From: Beta vulgaris subsp. vulgaris
Taxonomy: Eukaryota; Streptophyta; Magnoliopsida; Caryophyllales; Amaranthaceae
DNA: 64,000 nt
Direction: 5' to 3'
Assembly (NCBI RefSeq): GCF_026745355.1
Contig: NC_079207.1
Location: 18,012,959 to 18,076,958, forward strand
Shown here in pieces: positions 1 through 12,046 of this stretch. A program made the position numbers and the translations under genes. How positions within the stretch are numbered: position 1 is the stretch's first letter; every line of letters begins with the position of its first letter. Under the pieces are notes generated by a model. It did no database searches. It saw only the letters and a program-made list of their open reading frames with translations, and was not told where the DNA came from.

Positions 1-337
1 ATTTTGTTAGTAATAATCATTGCTTTATTGAATCAAATGGGGGAGCAGTGAAGAGTCTATAAAGCACGGTAACAGACCTCTCCTCAAAGCTCAAACACCC
101 CCCAGGAAAGTTAAGGAGTTGCATGCGCGCGTCTTTTCATCGGATCATGCCCTAGATTTTCTTCGTGAAGTAATCCTTAAGTGATGTCTTCAACCATTTT
201 ATCTAATTTTGATAACCCTAATGTATGGTTAATATGATTCTGGTATAAAATATGAATTTATAATAAACAAAACTCACACTTAGTGTCTGTTCCGTAAATT
301 AATATATTTAAACCCATACATTATAACATAAAGGGGG
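1..337. other. Left edge, no gene seen
   Basis: AT-rich sequence with no convincing coding region, RNA gene or paired terminal repeat. A short GC-richer patch around 95-140 contains CATGCGCGCG but has no recognisable function. Confidence 0.5.
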
Positions 338-881
338 TAGGAATGGCAATGGACCGGAGATGGATTTGGTGGAGCTCCATCCGTCCCATCACCCGCGACA
401 CAAAACTCCATCTACAACATCCATCACCGACCAAAAACTTCAACCATATTCGCTCCACCCATCATCCGCAGATGGGGTGGGTGGAGCGGGTGGAAAACGG
501 GTGATACTAGGAACAAAAAATTAATCATAGTCTCATAGACTAACAATTAAGTGACAAAATATCAATCTTATTATGCAGCGAAAAGTAATTATAAGTATTT
601 TTATTATCCTTCAACAAAAATGTAAGTATTTTTTTAATTACCTTAAATGACACATGGCAGTAGAAAAAACTTTTTAAATATATATATATATATGTGGATG
701 GATGGATGAAGCGGGTGATGGATCCAAAAAATACCATCCATATCCGACTCGACCCACCACCTTACCCACCCATCACCCTGCTAGTCACCAGCTTCACCGC
801 GCGTGATCACCTATTTATTCGGGGGGGGGGGGGGATTATCCACTCACCCATGGATTCACCCATGGATAATTGACATCTCTA
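338..881. mobile_element. hAT-like MITE (CCATCCATC-rich family)
   Basis: The ends are inverted: TAGGAATGGCAATGG on the left and the complement of TAGAGATGTCAATTATCCA on the right. The interior has facing CATCCATCACC and GGTGATGG motifs, the same make-up as the better preserved element at 17044-17955. The flanking 8-mers (AAAGGGGG and GAGGGGAG) match only in part, so the target duplication has decayed or a boundary is slightly off. It has no coding capacity. A homopolymeric G run lies near 821-834. Confidence 0.55.
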
Positions 882-1356
882 GAGGGGAGGTGAGTATAAT
901 TCATACCAACACCTCTAAGTATTAAAAAGAATAAAAATTTAATTCCAAATAAAACCAAATAGATGATATTAGAAATCAAGTTCCAAACTTATATCACCTT
1001 AATTTCATTTCTGATTTCAAACTCATATACCACTATAATGAACCAAAAGCCACTGAGTTTCTCCATTTTAGAGTTGTTAACTTGTTATACATCTAACAAC
1101 CTTAAACTGTTGTTAGGCCCAGCCCAACTCTTTATGCTTAAGTTATCAAAATCGATTAGTTATAAATTTCTAGCAGTTAAATGTCATAAGTGTCTCCTAC
1201 GTATAAATTTTTTTAAGTGTGTGGGGGGTAGCTTGCAAAAAAAAAAAAAGTAGAGATATTTTTTTTTTGAGGGGAAAAAAAAATAGAGATATTATTAAGA
1301 CAGTATTAGTTTAAGTCATACATCTATCAGTTTAACCCACACATTTATTAGTTTAA
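882..1356. other. AT-rich spacer
   Basis: No gene is supported. The 96-codon open frame at 963-1253 has low-complexity, plant-intergenic composition and ends in a poly-lysine run encoded by an A tract, so it is not called. Short direct repeats of the type CATCTATCAGTTTAA occur from about 1310. Confidence 0.5.
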
Positions 1357-2471
1357 GGCTATGTTCAGTTCACCTTATTTTTGCTTATTTCAGATCAGAT
1401 CATATCAGACCAGATCAGATCAGATCATATCATATCAAATCAGTTCAGATCATGCTTATATTTAGAAACTCATTAATACTATTAAATATCTTTCATTACA
1501 TATTAGTAAAAATTATAATAATTGAATATTAATAAAGTACTCATTGAGACGAATCAAACAAGACCCCACATGACTATATTTTTTCTTATATATTGAGAAA
1601 AATCTAAAGATTCTCTCTAATTGTAAATAGTGTCAAGATTATACGTAAGTGAGAAAGATTTTATTATTTACTAGTACATTTGTTCAAAAGGATTATTATT
1701 GTTGTTGTACTTATTAACTATTAATATTGGTAATTATTATTAATCTTGTTGTTAATCATTATAAATGTCATTGTTATTATTATTTTAAGTTATTTTGTTG
1801 TTAAGAACATAAGATTGACGCAAAAATAAGAAATATATAAAATATGATAGCTCAAATTCATGACAACGAAACTACTAAGTTCGGATTACATTTCAAAATA
1901 AGCTAAGTGTGAGATACAAATTATAAATTTAGATCTGTATCTCTCTTCCTACCGAATTCCAAATCTCTCTAGCTATTTGAAGTTGCGCGCTATTTATTTC
2001 TTTCTTGCGCAAGTCATAGTTGTTTGTATGTCTTATTTTATTTTATATGAAAAAAAAGAGTTGAGTCTGCCGACTTCTCAAGTGTGAAACATTTTTTTAA
2101 AGGGTAAGTGTGAAACAATGTATATATAAGTGCTCTTATAAATTAATGACTTGGGTTATATAATTATTTTTAGTAATAATTATTATTACAATGATTATAA
2201 TTATTGTTGTTGTTATTATAATAATGATAATAATAATTATCATTATTATTAATAAATGTTGTGTAAAAGTTGTAATAGAAATAAAAGGACAATAATAATA
2301 ATACTATAAATAAAATCTTATAATGTATTGCATAATATGAATTACAAAGTAATAATATATTTTATAAAAGATAAGATCTTGTAAATCAGATCTGATCAGA
2401 AAAAATAAGTTCAGATCGTATCAGTTCAAATAAGTTCAGATCAGAAAATTTCAAGTGAACTAAATATAGCC
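1357..2471. mobile_element. Tourist/Harbinger-like element, GATCT-array family, copy 1
   Basis: Starts GGCTATGTTCAGTTCACCT and ends with the diverged complement (GTGAACTAAATATAGCC). Just inside each end are arrays of the pentamer AGATC/TCAGA. The interior is (ATT)-rich and non-coding. Long stretches match the element at 26846-28134 in inverted orientation, including the CCCCACATGACTATATTTTT segment, so the two are full-length members of one roughly 1.1-1.3 kb family. The flanks read TTAA on both sides; the probable duplication is a 3-bp TAA/TTA, as in PIF/Harbinger elements. Confidence 0.75.
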
Positions 2472-2475
2472 TTAA

Positions 2476-2836
2476 AGCTATGTTCAATTCACCTTATTTT
2501 TGCTTATTTCAGATCTAATCAGATCAGATCAGATCAGAAAAAATAAGTTCAGATCAGATCAGTTCTGATCATGCTTATATTTAAAAATCATTATTACTAT
2601 TAAATATCTTTCATTACATATTAGTAAAAATTATAATAATTGAATATTAATAAAGTACTCATTGAGACGAATCAAACAAGACCCCACATGACTATATTTT
2701 TTTTCTTATATATTGAGAAAAATCTAAAAGATAAAATCTTGTAAATCAGATCAGATCAGATTAGATCAGAAAAAATAAGTTCAAATCAGATCAAATAAGT
2801 TCAGATCAGAAAATTTCAGGTGAACTAAACATAGCC
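2476..2836. mobile_element. Internally deleted copy of the GATCT-array family
   Basis: Begins AGCTATGTTCAATTCACCT and ends with AGGTGAACTAAACATAGCC, flanked by TAA at 2473-2475 and 2837-2839. It keeps the terminal repeats, the AGATC pentamers and the CCCCACATGACTATA segment of its neighbour but is only 361 bp long. It lies head to tail with copy 1, separated by just TTAA. Confidence 0.75.
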
Positions 2837-4268
2837 TAAGTCAGACATTATTTATCAGTTGATTAAATATTGCATATATCAGTTTAACCTAAATGTTCAT
2901 GAGTTTAAACCAAATTATTTATCATCAAATTAACTCACACATCTATCAATATAAGCCCATAAAATGATCGTCAATCATTTGGATCTCACTCAAGTCGCTT
3001 TCACATTTTATTTCTATCATCGTGCTAATAACACAATTAACGACAACAAAGTGACAACATCAGAAAAGTCATACTCATAAATTTTTGATTATCTAGTGCT
3101 TACTTTCTTTTGATAATAGCCTCCTCCTTACGTTAATCCCTATTAATTGTTCCTATTTAAATCATTTGGAGGGACCATTTTTAGTAATTAAGCTATTTAA
3201 AACTTACTATTGTAATTGTTGGTTAGCAATTCATTTTTTTGGAGCTCAATTGTGAAAAAAATTTGCAAAAATTAAATATAAAATTCTATTCAAACACACT
3301 CTTCATTTTTAAAAAATCTTCCTATTTAACATTCAAGAGGTCAACATATTTGGTAACTTATATATTTAAAATATATTTTTCTGTGATATTTTTTGGATTC
3401 GTGTCAATGTAAATTTTATGATATTGAATTTTTAAAATTTTCAAAAGCATACAATTAAAGATATTAAAAGCCAAAGGTGTACATTGGAGAGTGAAGACTG
3501 CGTATATACAAAATCTATAAAAATGAAAATTTATGGTGTTTATAAATAAATATGATCATGAAAATCTAATACTTCATAATAATTTTAGATTTAAAAGTTA
3601 AGATAAAAGTTACTCTAAACTATTAGATTTATATGAACATATTTATTATGACCACAATAAAATCCTCTCTTAAGAAATAGAGGGTGTATACAATGAAAAC
3701 TTTTTGGACCAAAGTTTATGAAATAGTCATCCGTTTTCTTTGAATTGTTACGTTTTTCTCTTTGATCTTTTTTTTTTTTTTTTTAATTGTTACACTTCTA
3801 CTTTTTCCTTATACATTAATCTATTACATCAATTTTTCATAATTTTCCACTTAACCCCACCACCCGTTTTAATAATCCACCCAAAATCTTCCCACCTAAT
3901 ACCCTATTTTTCTCGCTGCTACATAATTTTAATGTTTCCTTTACATTTTCCAGGACCATATACTCTTTTATTGTAATATGTTATTCCGAATTTATTCTCA
4001 TCGCCTCTTTATGCGAGATAGAAGAACTCTTTTAAGGATATATCATCAGGGTAATGATTCATCAACCTGCGAGCTCTTTTTATGACGCCCAAACGGGAGA
4101 ATTTCTCCTAGAAGCGACTTTCTTGTTTTTGCATAATTTCTTTCGTTCTCTTCCAAAATTATCGAGTGTAACAATTAAAAAAGAAACGCTAGGAGTAAAA
4201 CGTGAGACAAAGGAACATTGTTACACCTACCCATTGAGTAAGCAACCCACTACTAATTATTAAAAAAA
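2837..4268. other. AT-rich intergenic stretch
   Basis: No gene with recognisable similarity. Part of 3340-3720 (a phrase like GGATTCGTGTCAATGTAAATTT and a later AAGCCAAAGGTGTACATTGG) resembles the inner sequence of Stowaway-like MITEs elsewhere in the window, so decayed MITE material is likely. The open frames at 3740-3976 and 4054-4263 are unsupported. Confidence 0.45.
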
Positions 4269-4453
4269 GGAAAATGATATATGTAGCCCTTAGAGCTATG
4301 TATAAGGTGTTTAAAATGGAAATAAAATATTGAATCAAGCATTTATTACCTCAGTTGATGTGAAAATGTGTCTTGAATTCTTAAACTGTTTCGATTTAAA
4401 AAAATGTATTTAATGCTTATATATAGCCCTAAGGGCTACATATAACATTATCC
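4269..4453. mobile_element. 185-bp inverted-repeat MITE
   Basis: The outer 37 bp or so of each arm are near-perfect inverted repeats sharing ATATGTAGCCCTTAG and TATATAAG/TATGTATAAG. The flanks are A-rich (TTAAAAAAA on the left, TTTAAAAAA on the right), consistent with a roughly 9-bp duplication and hence a Mutator-like origin, although the A runs make the exact boundary ambiguous. Non-coding. Confidence 0.7.
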
Positions 4454-5149
4454 TTTAAAAAATAATCATTATATTGAATTGGAATCCATTATTACAATAC
4501 TCAGTAATTCTTTGTTAATAGTAAGTAGTCTATCGGATAGGTAGAAAATGTTTTTCCCGAGATAAAGTAACTAAAACAATGTGGTGTTGAATAAATTGGG
4601 ATCGTGGAATAAACTTACGCGTAAAAGGAAAGGTTTGTGGTTTCGAAAAGCTAATGACAGTTAACTCCATTATTGGAATTGCATGAGATGGATCTCATTT
4701 CACCAAAATCAGTACGTATTAGACCTTAGCCTGCAGATTGCTGCGGGTAGGAAATGGGCATACATAAGATCAAGGGTGCAACGACAAACATAAAACAAAA
4801 CCATATGAAGTTTTTTAGGTCATTGTAAAATATTAGTGAAATACTACAAGGTATTATTTTAGTTGAAGAAGAAAGATTAAATTTAGTAAATTATCTCATA
4901 TTTGCTCTGTTCATAGATAGTTGCATCATTTTATATTTTCACATTTGTCGATACATGATTTCAAATATTAATATTTTTTTATCATTAATAAGTAAAAATT
5001 ATAAAAAGTTGATATTAAAAAAAACTATCCATTGAGATACATCTAACTAGATCCCACAATTTAGAGGTGTTCATGGATGGTTAACTTCAGTAACTGAAAG
5101 TTGCGGTTCGCTCTTTTTGCGAACCATAACTGTTTGGACCGGTTAATGC

Positions 5150-5490
5150 TAGGATTGTTCAATGTCGGATACTGGATCCGATCCAAAAATTTCGGTTCAG
5201 ATGGAATTGAGATCCGAATCCGATTCGAAATTTTCAAATATTCGAACTTTTCGGATCGGATGACCGGATTTTCGGATGGGATAACCGAATTTTCGGATCA
5301 GATACCGGGTTTTGGATCGAGTCATCGAATTTTCGATTGGACTGTTGTCATTTTTGAAAAATTCCGATCCATATCTGATCCGAAAACCCGAATTTTTTCG
5401 GATACCCGATCCGAAATATCCGTAATTTCGGATCAGATCGACGGATTTTCGGATTGAATTATTCGAATCGGATATTTTTGAACACCCCTA
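5150..5490. mobile_element. 341-bp hAT MITE with 8-bp target duplication
   Basis: Flanked by perfect GTTAATGC duplications at 5142-5149 and 5491-5498. Ends are TAGGATTGTTCAA and the complement of TAGGGGTGTTCAAA. The interior is a degenerate array of TTTTCGGAT and GATCCGAA words on both strands, which creates a spurious 118-codon open frame. No transposase is encoded, so mobilisation would need a hAT transposase acting in trans. Confidence 0.85.
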
Positions 5491-6042
5491 GTTAATGCCT
5501 AGGCGGTTAACTAATTATTTGGTTACCATTAACCGTTATTTAAGTTATACTATTATATTTTACTTAATGTACATATATATTTTCTACTTTTTTTGCATAT
5601 ACGTTAATATCATATTTATACAAATATAAAATTTGTTACAAAGTGGATAATAAATTCATTGAAAAACATAACTAATACTAATAACTCACTCCATTTCGTA
5701 CTTATAGTTTTTTTTTTATCAGTAAGTAGAGTTGTATTGCACCAAAACCAATTTACAACCAAGAGGAAGAAAGCACGGCTCAAAGGCCCCTACCTTTAAT
5801 CACTCAAACTACATAGGTATACCCTATACAGAACCAACTATACACTATCTTGCAGCCACATCTGTTGTTGGTTAGTCATCCTCTTTGGCTTAAGAGCTAA
5901 CATCCTCATTTTTATGCAGTTTTTTATTTGCTTTGCAGTGTAGTCTATGTTCATGACTTTCTGTTCAAAGATAGTTGTATTTCTAGCTCCCCCATATATT
6001 ACACTTGTGTTAAACAAATTTTTCTTGAAACTATGTAAGCCT

Positions 6043-9000
6043 CTACTGATTCTGCAGAGTCAAGGTATTACTCTCTAGCTCCAGCCAAAGAGTGAACTTG
6101 CTGCCAACACTTCTGAATATGCATTTGAAAAACAGATGGTCATGATCCTCAATCTGATCTTCACATAACTGGCAGTTTAAGTCCAAGTGCTGCATATATC
6201 TCCCTACTTTATCTTTTGTCTTGAGCTTTTTCTGTATAGCTAGCCAAGCTATGAACTGGTGCTTCTTCACAACCACTTTCTCCCATACAAATTGATCCCA
6301 TTGACATCTAGGCATGTCTTCCATGAGTGCCTTATAGATTTTAGAGATTTTATACACACCTTGTCCCCATTGAGCAGGTGGGCTATCAGTCTTCAGTTTC
6401 TCTTTAACACATCATATTTGTTTCCAATACCAACTCCCAGTGATACAGGGTTGGTATCCACTCCAATCATGATTCTTAATGTACACATTCTTCACCTCTT
6501 TCACCCACAGGTTCTCTTGTTGGCTAGAAACCCCCTAGATATGTTTCCCAATAGCTGCCACATTCCATAACTCAGTATTCATTAGGCGTAGTCCTCCTTC
6601 CTTCTGTTTGTGGCATAGTTTCTCCCAGGCTACAGCTCCTGAACTACAATATATCTTACCATATCACAAGAAGCTTCTGCATATAACATTAATATCTTTT
6701 TATACTCTACTAGGTACCACCATTATTTGGGCCCAATAGACCTGTATACTCAATAGCACAACATTGACTAGTGTTAGTCTAGCTGCAAAGGATAAGTGCC
6801 TCGAGGTCCATGTTCTAATTCTATTGCACATCTTCTCCACCATATGTTCACATTGAGCCCTAGTGATTTTCTTTGTACATACAGGAATCCCTAGGTACAT
6901 GAAAGGGAACTTGCCTCTAATAAAGCCTGTTAGTGCAAGAACCTCTTGAATTTCCTCCTCTCCCATGCCACAACAGTATACATCAGTCTTTTGAGCACTA
7001 GCTTGTAGCCATGTGCATTGAGAGAATGCATTAAAACCTTTCATCAACATCTTGATAGTCTTCAACTCACCTTTGCAGCATAGGATCGGATCATTAGCAA
7101 ATCTGAGTTGAATGAGCTTCGAGCCTCTACACCTTGGGTGAAATCTAAAGTCTTTGTGGCTGCTTACTACCTTCAGAATCCTTGATAGGTATTCTATATA
7201 GAGAACAAATAGCAAGGGGGAGATGGGATCCCCTTGCCTTAACCCTCTGGTAGATTTAAAGAATCCATATGGTGCCCCGTTTATCATCAATGAGAAGGGT
7301 AGGGTAGTCAAGCATGTCATTACCAGTTTCCTGAAATCATTTGGGAAGTTGAGGGCTTGAATCATTTCATCAATAAACTCCCACTCCACAGTGTCATATG
7401 CTTTCTTGATGTCCAGCTTTATCAAGCACCCTGGAGCCATACTTTTCCTACCATATTGTTTCACTAGATCTTGGCATATTATGATGTTGTATGCTATGTA
7501 CCTGCTGTGTACAAAAGCACTTTGATTTTCATCAATGATTGCAGGAAGCAATATTTTCATTCTCTCACAGAGTACTTTCGATATTCCTTTGTAAAGTACA
7601 TTACAACATGATATAGATTTATAGTCCATTACACTCTTTGGACTACTTCCCTTGGGGACTAAAGTCACAATAGTAGAGTTTATCTCTTTGAACATCTTGC
7701 CTGTGTTCAAGAAATCTAGGATAGCTTGACACACTTAGGCTTCATTCCCTACAGTTTCCCAGCTCTGTTTATAGAACTTGCTTCCAAAGCCATCAGGCCC
7801 TGGGGATTTATTATCATTTATTGCAAAGATAACATTCTTCATCTCAACCATGGTGTATGGTTTACTCAATTCACCTGCCATATCTGCATTTATTGTGGAC
7901 CATCTTGCTCACTATTCTTCACTATTGCTTAATTACATGCTTCCTAGCAACCATCTTGCTCCCCAGTTGTTGTTGATAGAATTCTAAGAAGGCCTTTTTA
8001 ACTGCCTCCAGGTCATCAACCCAGTCTCCATGAGCATTCATTATTGAGTACACCCTATTCTGCTGTTATTTCTTCTTCAATGCTCTATGAAACAATGCAG
8101 TGTTCTGATCACCATCTTTAACCCAGTCCACTTTAGCTTTCTGGTGCAACATGGAGTTATAAGCTTTTTCAACCTCTTTGCACCTCACACTAGCTTCTAT
8201 TTCTGCTTGAATTAATCTACAATTGTTGGAATCTCTGTGTAATGCACTCTAACATTCATCAAATTTCTTTCTTGCTGCCTGCAGCTGGAACCCTAGCCCA
8301 TGGAATCCTGTCTGATTTAATTCTCTCACTGCTTTCTTCACACTCTTCAATTTCTGCACCACCTTGTAAATTTTGGTCCCAATCACATCAATATCCCAGG
8401 CATGTTCCACTAGTACATCATAATTCTGAGCTTCACACCACATATTAAAAAACCTAAAAGTTTTTTCCCCATGTTGTTATCTGGATACAAAGTTATCACC
8501 CCAGGTAGTGATCAAAGTCCCCCTCATTCATGTAGCACACCTCTGCATCCTCAAACATCCGACCCCATCTTTCATTCACAAGGACCCTATCAATCTTTGA
8601 GTAGACTCTTTTATTACCTTCCTGTTTATTAGTCCAAGTGAAAAAGTTCTTAGTCTATTTCATGTCATGTACCTCACACTTACATCTTCTAAAAGGAGTG
8701 AATTTTTGTACTCTAACTGCACTCCCAAACCTTTCATCCACATTCAGCACACAGTTGAAATCCCCCATGATTATCTAAGGATAACTCATTCTATTACCTA
8801 TCACAATCAGATCTTGCCACAGGTTCTCTCTTCCTCCAGCAGTGTTAAAAGCATACACAATTGTACATGCAAACATCTGCCTTTTATTATTAAGTTATAC
8901 AATACAGTGCATTAATTGCTTGTATAAACCCTTATTTGCACTTGGAAGACCATAGGTCTCCAATCCAGAACTATTCTTCCTCCAGGGTGGCACCCAATAT

Positions 9001-9190
9001 TAGAGGAGAAACACCATCCATCAAACACATTCTAGTAAAGAGTGCCCAACTTGTGCACTTTTACCCTTGTTTCAAAGAGTCCAACCAGGCCAAACTTTTG
9101 AGTTCTAATGAACTGCTTTATGTGTTGTTGTTTCATAGCCTGATTAACACCCCTCACATTCTAGGAGAGCATCTTATCCATATTAGCCAT
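6043..9190 (-). pseudogene. LINE ORF2 remnant (endonuclease, reverse transcriptase, zf-RVT)
   Basis: ORF2 of plant L1s supplies the APE-type endonuclease and reverse transcriptase. Reading minus from about 9190, an endonuclease N-terminus with an L-x-ETR motif can be followed through stops. 8249-8443 is a linker fragment. The RT core is open at 6700-7734, with KKAYDTVEW, RGLRQGDPISPLLFV and a catalytic box that reads FANDPIL where FADD is expected, so one metal-binding Asp is changed. 6043-6357 has the cysteine/histidine pattern of the zf-RVT domain (CQLCEDQIEDHDHLFFKC). Multiple stops and frameshifts make it inactive. Confidence 0.88.
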
Positions 9191-10448
9191 GAGGACTTCC
9201 ATCCCCCACCAGTATGATTCCCTTGTGCCACACATACTACCTTTCCAATCTTTACCCTTTCACTTGCATCCTGAAGTCCTGCAAATGTATTACTTGTGCT
9301 CACTACTGCTGTTTCCTGAGTATTCTTCCTAGCACTTCTTGTGACTGGTGTCTTGCTAATATGAGATTCATTACCATCCTTCATAGTTGGAATTCTAGGG
9401 ATTTCCTTAGCTTTAGGCACCCATTTGACCTGTACCTTTTTGCTGCATTCTACAGCTATGTGCCCCATTTTATTACATGCACCACACTTCTTAGGTTTCC
9501 ATTCATACTTAACCTCATTCTGAGTTTTATCTCCCTTCTCATTCACAAAGTATATCTTCTCAGGGAACTCCTATGATATACCTACTTCAATTAATGCCCG
9601 AACAAACTGTAACTTCTTCCTGTTTTTAGTGGCTTGATCCGCCTTGATGAATGCCCTCACGGTTTACAATCTTCTTTAGACCTTTTTAACCCCAATATTT
9701 GATCTCCAGGCCCCATAATTGCACCCATATTGGAATGAATTTTACCTCCTCTTCCCTAGTACCATGTCAGGTGCCCAAGGTTTCATGAATACTGGTTTCT
9801 TATCAAAGAACAACCGAGGTCCATTTATCACCTTATCTCTGATATCCATAGCATTAAACCTTACTATAAAGACTCCATGAGAGACTAATGCTACCTTATC
9901 AACCCCCAGATTCCCCCAAACTCTCCTAATAAAACCTTTTATTACATTAATGGGAGGATTAGCCCCAAACACATTGCATATAAGACCAGAATTCCAGTAA
10001 TTGATTTCATCTTGTATACCTTAAATTTCAATTTTCGCACAATTCAGCATGTCATTCATTTTATCCTTCTCAACACGCAGTTCTTCATTCAATTCATCAT
10101 GATTCATGATCAGATAGGTTTTCCATATGCAACACAGGAGGAAGAGAGTACTTACCTCCAGATTTCTGGGTTACTTCATCATTCTTGTTCTGAATAACCC
10201 CCATCCAATCCGAGAAGTTCCTTCGCACCATCGATTGTTGACGTAACTCCATTAATGAGGCCTCCGATGAAAGAATTTCTTCCTCAATGAATTGCGCAAT
10301 TTCTGGGTCTTCCTCAGTATCACCATCCTCCATTTCTCTTATCTCAACTATGTTCTCCTTGTTTTTATTCATATTCTTTACATTCTTCTTGCATCTGTTG
10401 ATTTTGTACTAGTTTTGTTAAAAATTGAGCTCGAGTACCCACTGCCAT
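9154..10448 (-). pseudogene. LINE ORF1 remnant (DUF4283 / zinc-knuckle protein)
   Basis: ORF1 of plant L1 elements encodes an RNA-binding protein that packages the element transcript. Three open pieces remain. 10097-10372 is the N-terminal acidic part containing RRNFSDWMGVI, comparable to the second LINE's RTFSDWLTVI. 9742-9972 is DUF4283-like with ANPPINVIKGF and FFDKKPVFMKPWAP. 9154-9546 holds a CX2CX4HX4C knuckle (CGACNKMGHIAVEC). The likely original ATG is at 10448 (context GCCATGG), with a frameshift before the first open piece. The pieces are related to the ORF1 at 47834-49186 but clearly diverged from it. Confidence 0.85.
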
Positions 10449-10816
10449 GGCTGTCAATCACATGGGTTTCGCGCGTTCTTGAGAGAGTTTCAAGAGCTAC
10501 TTTAGACTAATTATTTTTATGGTGCTTAAAACATTATTTTAATTACTTATAGATTTATATTAGTACTAGGGTTTCCAAATAATCACATGATTCCTCTAAT
10601 TATTGTAACTTAGTAACACATATTAGAATTAATATAGTTGTTGGAAAATATTTCACAATAATTAATAGAGAAAAATACATTTCGTTATTTCAGTTAACCG
10701 TTGACTCAAAAATCATATTTTTAACCATGCCGTTTAACCTTTACTTTTATCAATTACCATCCATTTAGACCAATTCGGTACGATTTTTCGGTTTCAGTTT
10801 TTAATAAACACCCCTA

Positions 10817-12046
10817 TCCCCACATGACAAATGTTTTTCTTAATATAAATCACCAAAGACAATCAAAAGGTAAGATGTGAAACCTAAACAATGTGCAAAT
10901 GATATAACTATTTGTAAATGGAGAAAGCTAGTATAATATAAGTCAATAAAGTGATGTAAAAACATTGGCAAATAAAAATATGAAGACTAACATGGGATTG
11001 AGGAAGTAGTACCAAAGCATAAAGTTTATTGAAGCCAAAGTAAAGGTCCATGTTTTAAGTATTAACTAATTATATTGTTGAACTAATACTTGAGTTATTT
11101 GAAAAAATAAAATGGTATAATTGTTTGGGTTGCCAATTGGCATCTTTGTTATACTTAGAAGTTGCAATTTAGTAATTGGATATAACCTGCACATTGAGGA
11201 GCCAAGAGTTTGAAACCTACTACAAATTTTCTTACTTTTATGAGAAATGGAAGAGTTTTTAGAGAAATGTCATATAAGCAACTGAGGGGGGGGGGGGGTG
11301 TGATGATACCACGTCCTTTTTTACAAATTGTGATACCAAAAAGGAATAAGTCGTTTTTTTCGAAATTTATATGCACGAAAAACATCGTACATTAACCCTT
11401 AAGTTTGATCCAATACTCATAACTGTGTTTTTTATCTTATTGTTAAAGTTCATCTTTTACTTTCTTTCATTTTATAATGTAAAAGCTTATGGTGTGATAA
11501 GTGCATATTTTAACTTCATTTAGTTGCATATTAGGTTGTATTTTCATCATTTCATTTATTATTAGAGCATTCCGTTGCATTTATGCATATTTAGATCCCT
11601 TTTTATAAGCTATAGTCCTTTCACGGGTGGTGTGGTCATTTGATGTAATTTTAGATACTTTAGACTCCTATTTTAGGATGTGATGATTGAGGCACTTGGA
11701 TTACCTTTGAAGCTATATATCATATGGCTAAAGCGAATCAAAATTCACGAAGCTACAAACCATTATTCATAATTGTGCGGAATATGACACATCTTCACCA
11801 TTTTGCTCATAGCTTTTTGTACAAAAATGATAATGAGGTAATTATAACTGTTTCCAAACTAGACTTCAAGATCCCAAATGATACATTACTTGTGCCAAAC
11901 AAAGTTTAGGATCAAAAGTTATAGCACTTTGAAGTTGAGTTAAATAAACTGGCGGTTACAAACCAACACACCCATGTCAGTACGTCCATGTTACTCATCC
12001 TCCAGGAAATAGCTTCTATTCTTATAATATTTTATATGGTTATAGG
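10817..12046. other. Gene-free stretch with G run
   Basis: 10817-11000 looks like the second half of a decayed MITE split by the 5059-10816 insertion. A run of 13 G lies at about 11286-11298. Small open frames at 11155-11395 (both strands) and 11724-11909 have no recognisable domains and are not called. Confidence 0.45.

Larger units (their letters stand above)
5708..10543 (-). mobile_element. L1-type LINE, near full length, degenerate
   Basis: On the minus strand the order is a short 5' leader, ORF1 (DUF4283-like plus CCHC knuckle), ORF2 (endonuclease, RT, zf-RVT-like C-terminus), a 3' UTR and an A tail (the T run at 5708-5717). A 9-bp TACTTATAG occurs at 5699-5707 and 10544-10552 and is a plausible target duplication, although short for an L1. 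All frames are interrupted by stops and shifts. Plant L1s of this kind transpose by target-primed reverse transcription; this copy cannot encode intact proteins. Confidence 0.85.
5059..10816. mobile_element. hAT-like host element interrupted by a MITE and a LINE
   Basis: The left end TAGAGGTGTTCA (from 5062) and right end TAAACACCCCTA (to 10816) are inverted copies of a TAGRGGTGTTYA terminus typical of plant hAT-type MITEs. The outside sequence ...ATCCCACA | ...CACATGAC is the common MITE phrase CCCACATGAC split by the insertion, with approximate duplication TCCCACA / TCCCCACA. Without the nested MITE (5150-5490) and LINE (5708-10543) the element would be about 0.55 kb. It contains GGTTAA/TTAACC-type inverted words but no coding region of its own. 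Confidence 0.5.

Noticed and set aside
5101..5457. 118-codon open frame on the plus strand
   Set aside because: Translates the GATCCGAA/TTTTCGGAT words of the nested hAT MITE; no domain and no start context.
8667..9576. Plus-strand open frames of 82-120 codons
   Set aside because: They are antisense shadows of the LINE ORF1/ORF2 remnants.
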